Positions 23,186-31,535 of a stretch of DNA of 64,000 bases are shown here, in pieces (positions within the stretch are counted from its first letter, which is position 1; every line of letters begins with the position of its first letter). Location of the stretch: positions 124,001 to 188,000 of the forward strand of contig JAXGME010000002.1 in assembly GCA_040768845.1 (NCBI GenBank). Reading direction: 5' to 3'. The notes below the pieces were generated by a model. The model was not told where the DNA came from and searched no databases. It saw nothing but the letters and a program-made list of their open reading frames with translations. Both the position numbers and the translations under genes were made by a program. Origin of the DNA: JAEZHK01 sp040768845. GTDB lineage: Bacteria; Bacillota; Clostridia; Christensenellales; Aristaeellaceae.

Positions 23186-24931
23186 ATGGACACCAAAATG
23201 ATCAATCTGACGATCGACGGCGTGAACGTCTCCGTTCCCGAGGGAACGAGCGTGCTGGACGCCGCCACATCCGTCGGCATTCGCATCCCCACCCTCTGCT
23301 ATCTGAGCGGCATCAACGAAATCGGCGCCTGCCGCATGTGCGTGGTGGATACCGGCGCCCGGGCGCTGTCGGCCGCCTGCGTGCTGCCCGCCAGCGAGGG
23401 CATGAAGGTCAAGACCAATACCCCCGCCGTGCGCGAGGCCCGCAAAATCAATCTGGAGCTTTTGCTCTCCACCCACGACAAAAAGTGTCTCTCCTGCGTG
23501 CGCTCCACCAACTGCGAGCTGCAGAGCCTGTGCAACGAATACGGCGTGGAGGATGAAAACCGCTTCGCCGGCACGATGATCGAGCACAAAATTGACGATG
23601 TGTCGCCCTCCATCGTGCGCAACAACAATAAGTGCGTGCTGTGCCGGCGCTGCGTCGCCGTGTGCGAAAAGATCCAGAACATCGGCGTCATCGGCCCCAC
23701 CAAGCGCGGCTTTAAAACCACCGTCGAGTCCGCCTGGGAAATGCCGCTGGGCGCCACCGCCTGCGTCAACTGCGGCCAGTGCATCGAGGTGTGCCCCACC
23801 GGCGCGCTGACCGAAAAGGACGACACCCAGAAGGTGTGGGACGCGCTTTCCGACCCGGACAAGTTTGTGGTGGTGCAGCCCGCGCCGGCGGTGCGCGCCG
23901 CGCTTGGCGAGGAGTTTGGCATGCCCATGGGCTCGCTGGTCACCGGCAAGATGGCCACGGCGCTCAGGCGGCTGGGCTTTGACCGCGTGTTTGACACCGA
24001 CTTCGCGGCGGACCTGACCATCATGGAGGAGGGCTACGAGCTGATCGACCGGCTCACCAACGGCGGCGTGCTGCCGATGATCACCTCCTGCTCGCCGGGC
24101 TGGATCAAGTACTGCGAAACCTTCCACCCGGACTTCATCCCCAACCTGTCCTCCTGCAAATCGCCCCACGAGATGGAGGGCGCCATCATCAAGAGCTACT
24201 TTGCCGAGAAGAACGACATCGATCCCCGGAAGATCGTGGTCGTCTCGGTCATGCCCTGCACCGCCAAGAAGTTTGAGCGGGCGCGCCCCGAGCTGGGCCA
24301 CGACGGCATGCCCGACGTGGACGTGGTCATCACCACCCGCGAACTGGCGCGCATGATCAAGCAGGCCGGCATCGACTTTGCGAACCTGCCGGACGGCGAT
24401 TTTGACGACATGCTGGGCGATTCCTCCGGCGCGGGCGTCATCTTCGGCGCCACCGGCGGCGTGATGGAGGCGGCGCTGCGCACGGCCTACGAGGTCGTCA
24501 CCGGAAAGACCCTGGAGGACGTGGACTTTACCGCCTGCCGCGGCATCGCCGGCGTGAAGGAAGCCACCATCGATCTCAACGGCACGCCGATTTCGATCGC
24601 CGTCACCAGCTCCACGGGCCTCGCCGGCATGCTGCTGGACCAGGTGCGCGAAGGCAAGAAGAATTACACCTTCATCGAGGTCATGGGCTGCCCCGGCGGC
24701 TGCGTCAACGGCGGCGGCCAGCCCATCGTCACCGCCCTGCAGCGCGAAAAGACCGATCCCCGCGTGCTGCGCGCCCGGGCCCTCTATCAGGAGGACGAGA
24801 ACAAGCCCATCCGCAAGTCCCACGAAAACCCGTCCATCAAGAAGCTGTACGCGGAGTACCTGGAAAAGCCCAACAGCCACAAGGCGCACCGCCTGCTGCA
24901 CACCCACTACGAAAAGCGCGAAAAGTACTGA
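23186..24931 (+). CDS. hydA: [FeFe] hydrogenase catalytic subunit HydA
   Basis: A 581-residue enzyme interconverting H2 and protons. N-terminal plant-type [2Fe-2S] domain, His-Cys-ligated 4Fe-4S segment (HDKKCLSC, C110, C116), two 4Fe-4S clusters (CVLCRRCVAVC, CVNCGQCIEVC), then the H-cluster domain: L1 TSCSPGW at 300-306, L2 MPCTAKKFE at 356-364, L3 MGCPGGCVNGGGQP, and a C-terminal small-subunit-like tail. Position 303 is Ser, where many HydA enzymes carry the proton-relay Cys; related NADP-reducing (HndD) types also appear to have Ser. Maturases hydE, hydF and hydG are not in the window. Confidence 0.96.
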   Translation: MDTKMINLTIDGVNVSVPEGTSVLDAATSVGIRIPTLCYLSGINEIGACRMCVVDTGARALSAACVLPASEGMKVKTNTPAVREARKINLELLLSTHDKKCLSCVRSTNCELQSLCNEYGVEDENRFAGTMIEHKIDDVSPSIVRNNNKCVLCRRCVAVCEKIQNIGVIGPTKRGFKTTVESAWEMPLGATACVNCGQCIEVCPTGALTEKDDTQKVWDALSDPDKFVVVQPAPAVRAALGEEFGMPMGSLVTGKMATALRRLGFDRVFDTDFAADLTIMEEGYELIDRLTNGGVLPMITSCSPGWIKYCETFHPDFIPNLSSCKSPHEMEGAIIKSYFAEKNDIDPRKIVVVSVMPCTAKKFERARPELGHDGMPDVDVVITTRELARMIKQAGIDFANLPDGDFDDMLGDSSGAGVIFGATGGVMEAALRTAYEVVTGKTLEDVDFTACRGIAGVKEATIDLNGTPISIAVTSSTGLAGMLLDQVREGKKNYTFIEVMGCPGGCVNGGGQPIVTALQREKTDPRVLRARALYQEDENKPIRKSHENPSIKKLYAEYLEKPNSHKAHRLLHTHYEKREKY

Positions 24932-24939
24932 TCGCGGCA

Positions 24940-24979
24940 AAGCGCGGGCCCGAGGTTTTCACCTCGGGCCCGCGCTTTT
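24940..24979. terminator. Bidirectional terminator after hydA
   Basis: A 16-bp perfect stem AGCGCGGGCCCGAGGT / ACCTCGGGCCCGCGCT with a TTTC loop, followed by TTTTG. It closes the hydrogenase operon and probably also the convergent DUF308 gene. Confidence 0.92.
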
Positions 24980-24992
24980 GTCCGGAAGGGCT

Positions 24993-25568
24993 TTACGGGC
25001 GGGGCCCCGCCAGGTATTCCTTCCGGGCCCGGCCGGACGTCCACAGGTATACGGCATCCTGCGCCGCCTCGAAGATCAGAAACGCGCCGATCACCCGCAT
25101 CAGCACCGAGCCGAGCCCCACCGCGTTGACGATGATCACCACGCCCATCACGGCGGACAGCGCCGCGCCGATCAGCGGCACGTACCAGTGGGCGCTGCCG
25201 ATGCGCTTCAGGTCAAAGGCGCCCTGCAGCTTCACCGCGCCGCCCACCAGAAGGGCCAGCCCGAACAGCATCGGCATAAAGGCGATCAGCGCCTCCGGAA
25301 CGACGTAGAGCAGCACGCCGCCCAAAATCCACACCACGCCGGATGCGAACATCCACCCGCCCAGCACTTCGCGCACATCCAGCAAAAAATATTCCACGAT
25401 CCGGACCACGCCGACGATGACGAAGATCGTCCCCGCCACGGACAGCACCACGCCCGCCGTCGTCATCGGGTAGATCAGCAGGAACAGCCCGAAGATCAGC
25501 ACCGCCGCAAGCCACAGATATGGGATCGTCTCCCGCGCGGCCCTGGAAAGCCTGCCCGACATCCTCAT
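24993..25568 (-). CDS. HdeD/DUF308-family membrane protein
   Basis: A 191-residue protein with six membrane segments arranged as repeated pairs, typical of HdeD/DUF308 proteins. In enterobacteria HdeD is linked to acid resistance; in Bacillota the role is unknown. Conserved elements include LLIYP, VGVVRIVEYF and GGWMFASGVVWILGGVLL. Monocistronic, convergent with hydA; GGGGG ribosome binding site 9 nt before the ATG. Confidence 0.85.
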   Translation of the reverse strand: MRMSGRLSRAARETIPYLWLAAVLIFGLFLLIYPMTTAGVVLSVAGTIFVIVGVVRIVEYFLLDVREVLGGWMFASGVVWILGGVLLYVVPEALIAFMPMLFGLALLVGGAVKLQGAFDLKRIGSAHWYVPLIGAALSAVMGVVIIVNAVGLGSVLMRVIGAFLIFEAAQDAVYLWTSGRARKEYLAGPRP

Positions 25569-25639
25569 AGCAGCATCCCCCTTCGTATTATATTGTAATT
25601 ATACCCATATCCGCGCGCTGAAATCAGCCCTGGCGCGAC

Positions 25640-25669
25640 TTGACATATTCCGTCCCCATCTGATACAAT
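25640..25669 (+). promoter_or_regulatory. Sigma-A promoter of the ECF transporter operon
   Basis: TTGACA at 25640-25645 and TGATACAAT ending at 25669, spacer 18 bp. Transcription would start near 25676, leaving an 86-nt leader. Confidence 0.88.
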
Positions 25670-25674
25670 AACTT

Positions 25675-25734
25675 GGAAACGGTCGGCATGAAGCCGACTC
25701 CCAGCGGACCCGGCGCCATGAAGGGGCTGGTTTC
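25675..25734 (+). promoter_or_regulatory. Structured leader, possible riboswitch
   Basis: Within the leader, GAAAC (25676-25680) can pair with GTTTC (25730-25734), enclosing a perfect GTCGGC-ATGAA-GCCGAC hairpin and a CCAGC/GCTGG-closed hairpin. Both inner loops contain CATGAAG. This compact three-way junction ends about 10 nt before the GGGAGG ribosome binding site. I could not match it to a known riboswitch class. Confidence 0.45.
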
Positions 25735-25761
25735 GCCCATTGATTTTGGGAGGCGTGCTTC

Positions 25762-26292
25762 ATGAAGAATACCCGTTCTCTGACGCTTTCGGGCCTGTTT
25801 CTGGCGCTGGGCATTCTGCTGCCGTTTCTGACGGCCAACCTGCCCCAAATGGGTTCCGCATTCCTGCCGATGCACATTCCGGTCCTGCTGTGCGGCTTCA
25901 TCTGCGGCTGGCCCTGGGGCCTCATGGTGGGCTTTGTCACGCCGCTATTGCGCATGGTGCTGGTGGGCATGCCGCCGGTGACCACGGCCATCCCGATGGC
26001 CTTTGAGCTGGCCGCCTACGGCGCGCTGACAGGCCTTCTGTACCGTGCGCTGCCCAAGACCGTGCCGTGCCTCTACGTTTCGCTGCTGGGCGCGATGCTG
26101 GGCGGCCGGATCGTCTGGGGCGTTGTGCGCTGGGTGATGATGGCCACCGGGGTGGAGTTTGGCTTCCAGGCCTTCCTGACCGGCGCCTTCGCCTTCGCGC
26201 TGCCCGGTATCATCATTCAGATCGTGCTGGTGCCGCTGATCATTCTGGCGCTGCGCCGCGCGAAGCTGATGCCCGGAGAGATTCCGGCCTAA
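25762..26292 (+). CDS. ECF transporter S component, substrate unknown
   Basis: A 176-residue membrane protein with five to six segments, of the substrate-binding (S) type for energy-coupling factor vitamin transporters. PMHIPVLLCGFICGWPWG and the N-terminal SGLFLALGILLPF are typical. It would share the ECF ATPases and T component encoded elsewhere. The downstream kinase-like gene may act on the imported compound; substrate not assignable. GGGAGG lies 7 nt upstream of the start. Confidence 0.88.
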   Translation: MKNTRSLTLSGLFLALGILLPFLTANLPQMGSAFLPMHIPVLLCGFICGWPWGLMVGFVTPLLRMVLVGMPPVTTAIPMAFELAAYGALTGLLYRALPKTVPCLYVSLLGAMLGGRIVWGVVRWVMMATGVEFGFQAFLTGAFAFALPGIIIQIVLVPLIILALRRAKLMPGEIPA

Positions 26293-26311
26293 TCAAGATC
26301 CGGAGGAACCC

Positions 26312-27349
26312 ATGCTTGACATGCTGCGCGTCCACCGGGCGCGCTACCCGCTCATGGAGCCGCAGGACGCGGTAAAACTGATCTACCAGCGCGCTTTCGG
26401 ACCTGGCCACATGATTGCCAGCCGCGAAAGCGCGCTTTCGCGCCTTGAGGAGGAGATGGCCCTCGTCCGCGGGGACCCCGGTGCCGCGCTGTTTGAGCCC
26501 ATCGGCGCGGGGTATGCGCGGATGTGCCTGGCGTCGCCGGAGTTTCCGCGCCCTTTGACGGCGGCGGGCATGTTCTACGCCAGCGGCCGGCCGCCCCGGG
26601 ACGACCGCTTTCAGGCGGAGCTGGACGCCCTCGCCGCCGCATGGCCGGAGGCCGTCGGCTATGTGGCGTCCTACCGCGCCAGGGGCTGCCCGCCGGTGCG
26701 CCACAGCGAGGCGTACCGCCGCGCCTACCGCCCCGCCTATCGGGTGGTGCTGGCCAAATTCCAGCGGCTGATGCCGGTGTTTCGCGCCATGGACGCCCTG
26801 GACGACCGGCCCCGGGTGCTGATCGCCGTCGATGGGCGCTGCGGCTCGGGCAAGAGCTCGCTCGCGCAGCTGATCGCGTCGGTCTACGGCGCGTCGGTGC
26901 TGCACATGGACGACTTCTTTCTCTCCGAGGCGCAGAAGGCGGCGGGGGTGCGCTCGCCGGTGGCCAACATCGATGGTGAGCGGCTGACGGCGGCGCTGCG
27001 CCCGCTGGCCGCGGGCGAGCCCTTCACCTTCCGCCCCTACGACTGCCTGACGGGCGAATACCTGCCGCCCCGGCGCGTCAACCCCGCCCGCGTATCGGTG
27101 GTGGAGGGCTCCTACTGCCTGCACCCGGAGATCCGGCTGGACTATGATCTCAAGCTGTTCCTGTCGGTGGACCCCAATACGCAAAAAGCGCGCCTGAAGG
27201 CGCGCAACCCCGAGCTGTACCACCGCTTCCTGGCGGACTGGATTCCGCAGGAGGAGGCCTATTTCAAGGCCTTTGGGATTCCCGGCCTGTGCCTTCAGGT
27301 GGACGGCCGCGCGCTGAGCGAGGACGAGGCCCGAGGAGGATGCCCGTGA
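26312..27349 (+). CDS. Uridine-kinase-like P-loop protein with extra N-terminal domain
   Basis: A 345-residue protein. Residues about 1-160 form a helical domain I do not recognise. From about 168 on it is a uridine kinase/phosphoribulokinase-type P-loop domain: AVDGRCGSGKSS (Walker A), HMDDFF (about 208-213), and VVEGSYCLHPEI (Walker B region). It probably phosphorylates a small metabolite, perhaps the cargo of the ECF protein upstream. It ends with a GTGA overlap on the DUF5655 gene. Confidence 0.83.
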   Translation: MLDMLRVHRARYPLMEPQDAVKLIYQRAFGPGHMIASRESALSRLEEEMALVRGDPGAALFEPIGAGYARMCLASPEFPRPLTAAGMFYASGRPPRDDRFQAELDALAAAWPEAVGYVASYRARGCPPVRHSEAYRRAYRPAYRVVLAKFQRLMPVFRAMDALDDRPRVLIAVDGRCGSGKSSLAQLIASVYGASVLHMDDFFLSEAQKAAGVRSPVANIDGERLTAALRPLAAGEPFTFRPYDCLTGEYLPPRRVNPARVSVVEGSYCLHPEIRLDYDLKLFLSVDPNTQKARLKARNPELYHRFLADWIPQEEAYFKAFGIPGLCLQVDGRALSEDEARGGCP

Positions 27350-27723
27350 CGCACGATCCGGCGGTGGACGGGTACTTTGAGCGGATGCCCGGCGCCCGGA
27401 AGCTCTTTGACGCGCTGCTTGACGTCTGCGCATCGTCCGGGGACGGGCGCTGCACCGTCCAGTCCTCCGGCATCGCGCTGGGGTCGCCCCGCGCCTTCGG
27501 CTACGCGTGGCTGCCGATCCGCGCGGTGGCGGGCCGCCCCGCCGTCTACCTTGTGCTGACGCTCCGGCTGCGGCGGAGGATTGACTCGCCCCGGTTTGTG
27601 GAGATCGTGGAGCCCTATCCGGGCCGCTGCGTCCACCACACGATCCTCTCCCGCCCGGGCCAGCTGGACGCCGAGCTGGCGGGTTGGATCCGGGAGGCCG
27701 TGGCCCTTTCCAAGGCGCGATAG
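27346..27723 (+). CDS. DUF5655-family protein
   Basis: A 125-residue cytoplasmic protein resembling DUF5655: SSGIALGSPRAFGYAWLP, then RRIDSPRFVEIVEPYPGRCVHH and a final AGWIREA helix. Function unknown. I chose the GTG at 27346, which overlaps the preceding stop codon as GTGA and has GAGGAGG 6 nt upstream; the ATG at 27340 abuts the ribosome binding site. Confidence 0.8.
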   Translation: MTHDPAVDGYFERMPGARKLFDALLDVCASSGDGRCTVQSSGIALGSPRAFGYAWLPIRAVAGRPAVYLVLTLRLRRRIDSPRFVEIVEPYPGRCVHHTILSRPGQLDAELAGWIREAVALSKAR

Positions 27724-27736
27724 CGTTTGAAGCCTT

Positions 27737-27773
27737 GAAGCCGGCCGGAGCGTGCGCTCCGGCCGGCTTCTTT
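27737..27773 (+). terminator. Terminator of the ECF operon
   Basis: A 15-bp perfect stem GAAGCCGGCCGGAGC / GCTCCGGCCGGCTTC with loop GTGC, followed by TTTG. Also lies downstream of the convergent thioredoxin-like gene. Confidence 0.85.
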
Positions 27774-27794
27774 GCGCGGGCGGGCCGCCCGCGG

Positions 27795-28055
27795 TTATTC
27801 CATCGCCTTTTTGAACACCGATTCGACGACGGCCTTGGTGGCCACGCCCTCGTGCTCCTTGATTCCGTCCACGTAGAAGGTGGGCACGAAGTAATAGTCA
27901 AATCCGCGGGCAAATTCGCGCTCCCCGCGCTCTTCCACGGCCCGGACCTCCACGGCCGCGTATTCCGGGTGTTCCCGCACCACTTCCTCCATCCACCGGT
28001 CCGCCTGGCGGCAAAAGGGACAGCCCGCCAGGTAAAAGTACAGCACCTTTTTCAT
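27795..28055 (-). CDS. Thioredoxin/glutaredoxin-like protein
   Basis: An 86-residue redox protein with the active site CPFC at 12-15 and a cis-Pro region FVPTFYVDG. Compact glutaredoxin-type fold. AAGGAGC lies 6 nt before the ATG at 28055. It is the last gene of the hprK operon, 11 bp after the HD-domain gene. Its redox partner is not evident. Confidence 0.85.
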   Translation of the reverse strand: MKKVLYFYLAGCPFCRQADRWMEEVVREHPEYAAVEVRAVEERGEREFARGFDYYFVPTFYVDGIKEHEGVATKAVVESVFKKAME

Positions 28056-28066
28056 CCGTTCGCTCC

Positions 28067-28732
28067 TTACATCAGCACCGTATTGTTGATCGTCAGCGAG
28101 AACCTGGCCCCCAGGAACTCCGACGCACCCTTGCACATGAACATGCGCGTGGTGAAAATCTTGAAGTATTCGATCACCGGGCAGATCGAGGTGTCGATGG
28201 TGATCTTGAGGCAGATCTCGTCCCGATCGTCGTAGACTTCCAGCCAGGACTTGGTCACCGCGTAGTTGACGCGGTCATGGATGTCCTCGCGAAAGCCGTC
28301 CTCGCCGGGCGTGCGCACGCGGGAGCGGCGCACGTCGGACTTGTCCGCCAGGATCAGCGCCGCCGACACCCGGTTGACCGACTGGCCGCTGCCCTCGTCG
28401 TGGTTGCCGATGGCGGCGCACACCACGGCGATCTCCTCCGGCGGCATGCCCATGGAATTGAGAATCTGAAACGCCAGCGTGGCGCCGGTGAGCGCGTGAT
28501 ACTCGCGGTTGATCATGTTGCCCATGTCGTGCATGTAGCCCGCAATGCGCGCCAGTTCCACCTCCCGCTCGCTGCCGCCGTAGCGCTTCAAAACCGAGGC
28601 GGCGCAGCCGGATACCTTGGTGGCGTGGGCCAGGCCGTGCTCGGTATAGCCGATCACGCCCAGCGCGTCGTTTGCCGCCGTAATGTAGGTATGAACGACG
28701 GGGTTGTCCTTCACATCAGAAAAATTGATCAT
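28067..28732 (-). CDS. HD-domain phosphohydrolase-like protein
   Basis: A 221-residue cytoplasmic protein with an HD domain: HGLAHATKV (about 32-40), GYMHDMGN with the HD pair near 68-69, and NHDEGSG near 109-115. The metal-binding His/Asp residues look complete, so it should hydrolyse a nucleotide or phosphoester. The C-terminal 60 residues are beta-rich and unassigned. Lies between the ROK kinase and thioredoxin-like genes in one operon. Confidence 0.85.
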   Translation of the reverse strand: MINFSDVKDNPVVHTYITAANDALGVIGYTEHGLAHATKVSGCAASVLKRYGGSEREVELARIAGYMHDMGNMINREYHALTGATLAFQILNSMGMPPEEIAVVCAAIGNHDEGSGQSVNRVSAALILADKSDVRRSRVRTPGEDGFREDIHDRVNYAVTKSWLEVYDDRDEICLKITIDTSICPVIEYFKIFTTRMFMCKGASEFLGARFSLTINNTVLM

Positions 28733-28759
28733 ATTTGTGTTTGTTTGTCCTTTCTCGGG

Positions 28760-29719
28760 TCACGCGGGCTTTTCGGCGCGCATCGCCATCAGCGCGGCGC
28801 CGATCAGCCCGGCATCGTTGCCCAGCGTCGCGAGTTCCACCCGCGCGTAGGGCATGGTTTTGTAGAAGATCAGTTCCGGAAGCTTTTTGCGCACCGCGTC
28901 CAGGAGGAACGCGCCCGCGGCGCTCACGCCGCCGCCCAGCGCGATGACCTCCGGATCGTACACATTGACCATGTTGGCCAGGCCGGCCGCCAGGTAGTAC
29001 ACGTATTCGTCAAACACGGCCGCCGCGCCCGGGTCGCCCGCCTTGGCGCAGTCCACCACCAGCTTGCCGGTGACGTTGTCGGCGTCGCCGCGGGCCTCGC
29101 GGGCGATCATGCCCTCGGGATCGGCGGACATGCGCTCGCGTCCCATGCGGATCAGCGCGGTGGCGCTGGCATAGCGCTCCCAGCAGCCCCGGTTGCCGCA
29201 GGTGCACAGTACGCCGCCCAGCACCAGCATCGTGTGGCCGATCTCGCTGCCCACGCCGTGGGCGCCCACAAAGGGCTTGCCGTCGATCACCACGCCGCCG
29301 CCCAGGCCCGTGCCCAGGGTGATAAAGACGCTGGAGCGCGTGCCCTTTGACACGCCCGCGACGGATTCGGCAAAGCCCGCGACGGTGGCATCGTTGGCCA
29401 CAAAGACGGGCTTGTCGATGTAGGCGCGCATGCGCTCCACCAGCTTCACGTCGTGCCAGAAGAGGTTGGTAAGCAGCGGGACCACGCCGTGCTCGTCGAT
29501 CACCCCGGGAATGCCGATGCCCACGGAGTCGATGTCCCCGATCGAAAGGCCGCGCGCCTCCACCAGCTCCAGCGAAAGCTGGGCCATATCCCGGATGGTC
29601 GCCTCGTGGCCGCGCTCCGAGCCGGTGGGCCTTGAACCCTTGATGAGGATATTGCCCGCGTCGTCCACGACGCCGGCTTTGATGAACGTACCGCCCAGGT
29701 CAATGCCAATGGAGATCAT
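28760..29719 (-). CDS. ROK-family sugar kinase, probable glucokinase
   Basis: A 319-residue ATP-dependent sugar kinase. ATP-binding DLGGTFIKAG at 7-16, catalytic Asp in VANDATVAG, LGTGLGGGVV, and the ROK zinc motif CTCGNRGCWE are all present. Likely phosphorylates glucose or a related hexose. GGAGGGG ribosome binding site. It follows hprK by 18 bp, which fits a role in carbon metabolism; glucose specificity is inferred from family similarity only. Confidence 0.9.
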   Translation of the reverse strand: MISIGIDLGGTFIKAGVVDDAGNILIKGSRPTGSERGHEATIRDMAQLSLELVEARGLSIGDIDSVGIGIPGVIDEHGVVPLLTNLFWHDVKLVERMRAYIDKPVFVANDATVAGFAESVAGVSKGTRSSVFITLGTGLGGGVVIDGKPFVGAHGVGSEIGHTMLVLGGVLCTCGNRGCWERYASATALIRMGRERMSADPEGMIAREARGDADNVTGKLVVDCAKAGDPGAAAVFDEYVYYLAAGLANMVNVYDPEVIALGGGVSAAGAFLLDAVRKKLPELIFYKTMPYARVELATLGNDAGLIGAALMAMRAEKPA

Positions 29720-29737
29720 GCGCGTCCCCTCCGTGTA

Positions 29738-30676
29738 TCAGTCTGCGTCGCCGGATTCGGAAAGCGCGCAGCGCATGCGCTCGATCTGGCGCTCGTTGAG
29801 CGTGCGGGCGGCGTTGAAGCCGTTCTGCTTGAGGCGCTGGTTCCGGGCGGCGACCTCCAGCACGATGGCCAGGTTCCGCCCCGGCCGGATCGGCAGCACC
29901 AGCCGCGGAATCGATACGCCCAGGATGTCCGTGAAGCACTCCTCGAGGCCCAGCCGGTCGTACTCCTTGTCCTCCTGCCACAGCTCCAGGTGGATCACCA
30001 TGTCGATGGACTTCGAGCGGATGACCGAGCCGATGCCATACATGGTTGCGATGTCGATGATGCCCACGCCGCGGATCTCCATAAAATAGCGGATCATCTC
30101 CGGCGCTTCGCCCACCAGCCGGTTTGACGAAATGCGGCGGATGTCCACCACGTCGTCGGCCACCAGCCGGTGTCCGCGCTTGACCAGCTCCAGCGCGGCC
30201 TCGCTCTTGCCCACGCCGCTCTCGCCGGTGATCAGAAGGCCGCTTCCGAACACATCCACCAATACGCCGTGCTGCGTGATGCGCGGGGCCAGATAGTTGT
30301 TGAGGAAGTTGATGATTTTCAGCACCAGCTGCGTGGTGTCCTCATGGGTGGAAAAAAGGGGCACGTCGTGCTCCTTGGCGGCCAGCGCCAGCCCCTCCAC
30401 CAGCGGCATGTTGTGGCACACGATCACGCAGGGAATCGGATAACTGAAAAACTGCCGCAGCCGCTCGCGCCGGGTGGCCCCGTCCAGCGAAAAGAGGTAG
30501 CTCATCTCCACCTTGCCCAGAATCTGCGGGCGCTCATGGGCGAAGTGGGCCCAGTAACCGGTCAGCTGAATGCCGGGCCGGTTGATGTCGCTGCTCTCGA
30601 TGGCCAGTTCCGTCGCACTCCCGGCGGAGATGGTTTCAAGGCCCAGATTTTCGACGAATTCCTTGACAGGTACCAT
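29738..30676 (-). CDS. hprK: HPr kinase/phosphorylase
   Basis: A 312-residue bifunctional enzyme that phosphorylates and dephosphorylates HPr on Ser46, the switch for carbon catabolite repression in Bacillota. P-loop GESGVGKS at 151-158, His136 in QHGVLVDVFG, and the second motif near LEVAARNQRLK. Length is normal. AAGGAGTG 5 nt before the ATG. Preceded by the HAD phosphatase gene with a 4-bp gap; lgt, often adjacent in Bacillus, is absent. Confidence 0.95.
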   Translation of the reverse strand: MVPVKEFVENLGLETISAGSATELAIESSDINRPGIQLTGYWAHFAHERPQILGKVEMSYLFSLDGATRRERLRQFFSYPIPCVIVCHNMPLVEGLALAAKEHDVPLFSTHEDTTQLVLKIINFLNNYLAPRITQHGVLVDVFGSGLLITGESGVGKSEAALELVKRGHRLVADDVVDIRRISSNRLVGEAPEMIRYFMEIRGVGIIDIATMYGIGSVIRSKSIDMVIHLELWQEDKEYDRLGLEECFTDILGVSIPRLVLPIRPGRNLAIVLEVAARNQRLKQNGFNAARTLNERQIERMRCALSESGDAD

Positions 30677-30680
30677 AGGC

Positions 30681-31508
30681 TCACTCCTTCGGGGCGGGCG
30701 CGATGGCGCCCTCGTCCAAGAGGCGCTCGATCACCCGCGCCACGCCGTCCTCGTCGCTGGCGGGGGCGCGAAGCGCCCCGGCGCGCACCGCCTCCGGCGC
30801 GTTGGCCACCGCGTAGCCGCTGCCCGCCCAGCGCAGCATGGAAAGATCGTTCTGGTTGTCGCCAAAGGCGGCCACGCTTTCCCGCGGGATGCGCAGCATG
30901 CCTGAGAGCGCTTCGAGCGCCGCGCCCTTGTGGACGCCCGCCGCGGTGCACTCCAGGTAATTGGGCCTGGAAAGCGCCAGCTCCATCCGGCCGGAAAACG
31001 CCGGAGCCAGCTCACGCAAAAGGCGCTGGGCCTCCTCCGGCGGCGCGATCATCAGAAGCTTGCACATCGGGGCATCGATCCACGCCGACAGCTTCGCGCC
31101 CACGGCGCGGCCGGTGATGCCGCCGATGCCCCGGGCGTACAGGTCGCTGAGGGCGCCCGCGCGCTCAAAAAAGTATTCCTCCCGCGTAAACGCCTGAACG
31201 TAGATGCCCCGGGCCTCCGCGGCCCGCGCCACGGCGCGGGCGTCCTCGACCGGGATCTCCCGGGCGGAAAGCGCCCTGCCTTCGCGGGTGTCGTAGATCA
31301 GCGCGCCGTTGAAGGCGATCACCGGCGCGTTGACGCCGATCGCATCGGCATAGCGCCGAATCGCGCCGACCATGCGCCCCGACGCGAGCACCACCCGCGC
31401 CCCCGCGTCCATCGCGCGCCCCAGCGCCGCCAGCGTCCGCCCGGTCAGCTCCGCCTGTTTATTCAGAAGTGTCTCGTCCAGATCCGACGCAATCAGTTGT
31501 ATCGGCAT
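30681..31508 (-). CDS. Cof-type HAD phosphatase
   Basis: A 275-residue HAD hydrolase of the Cof/YkrA class (C2B cap). Motif I DLDETLL at 8-14, motif II ASGR, Lys in VHKGAAL, and motif IV GDNQNDLSML. It probably dephosphorylates sugar phosphates or flavin-type compounds. Start at 31508 has GGGGGA upstream and lies after the promoter. First gene of the five-gene hprK operon. Confidence 0.9.
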   Translation of the reverse strand: MPIQLIASDLDETLLNKQAELTGRTLAALGRAMDAGARVVLASGRMVGAIRRYADAIGVNAPVIAFNGALIYDTREGRALSAREIPVEDARAVARAAEARGIYVQAFTREEYFFERAGALSDLYARGIGGITGRAVGAKLSAWIDAPMCKLLMIAPPEEAQRLLRELAPAFSGRMELALSRPNYLECTAAGVHKGAALEALSGMLRIPRESVAAFGDNQNDLSMLRWAGSGYAVANAPEAVRAGALRAPASDEDGVARVIERLLDEGAIAPAPKE

Positions 31509-31535
31509 AGTGTCCCCCAAATCATTCTCCCATCC

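Noticed and set aside
21371..24940. Very long open frame on the minus strand opposite hydB and hydA
   Set aside because: Its 1,189-codon product is rich in His, Ala, Gly and Val with no domain, while the plus strand encodes full hydrogenase subunits. It is a by-product of high GC and biased third codon positions.
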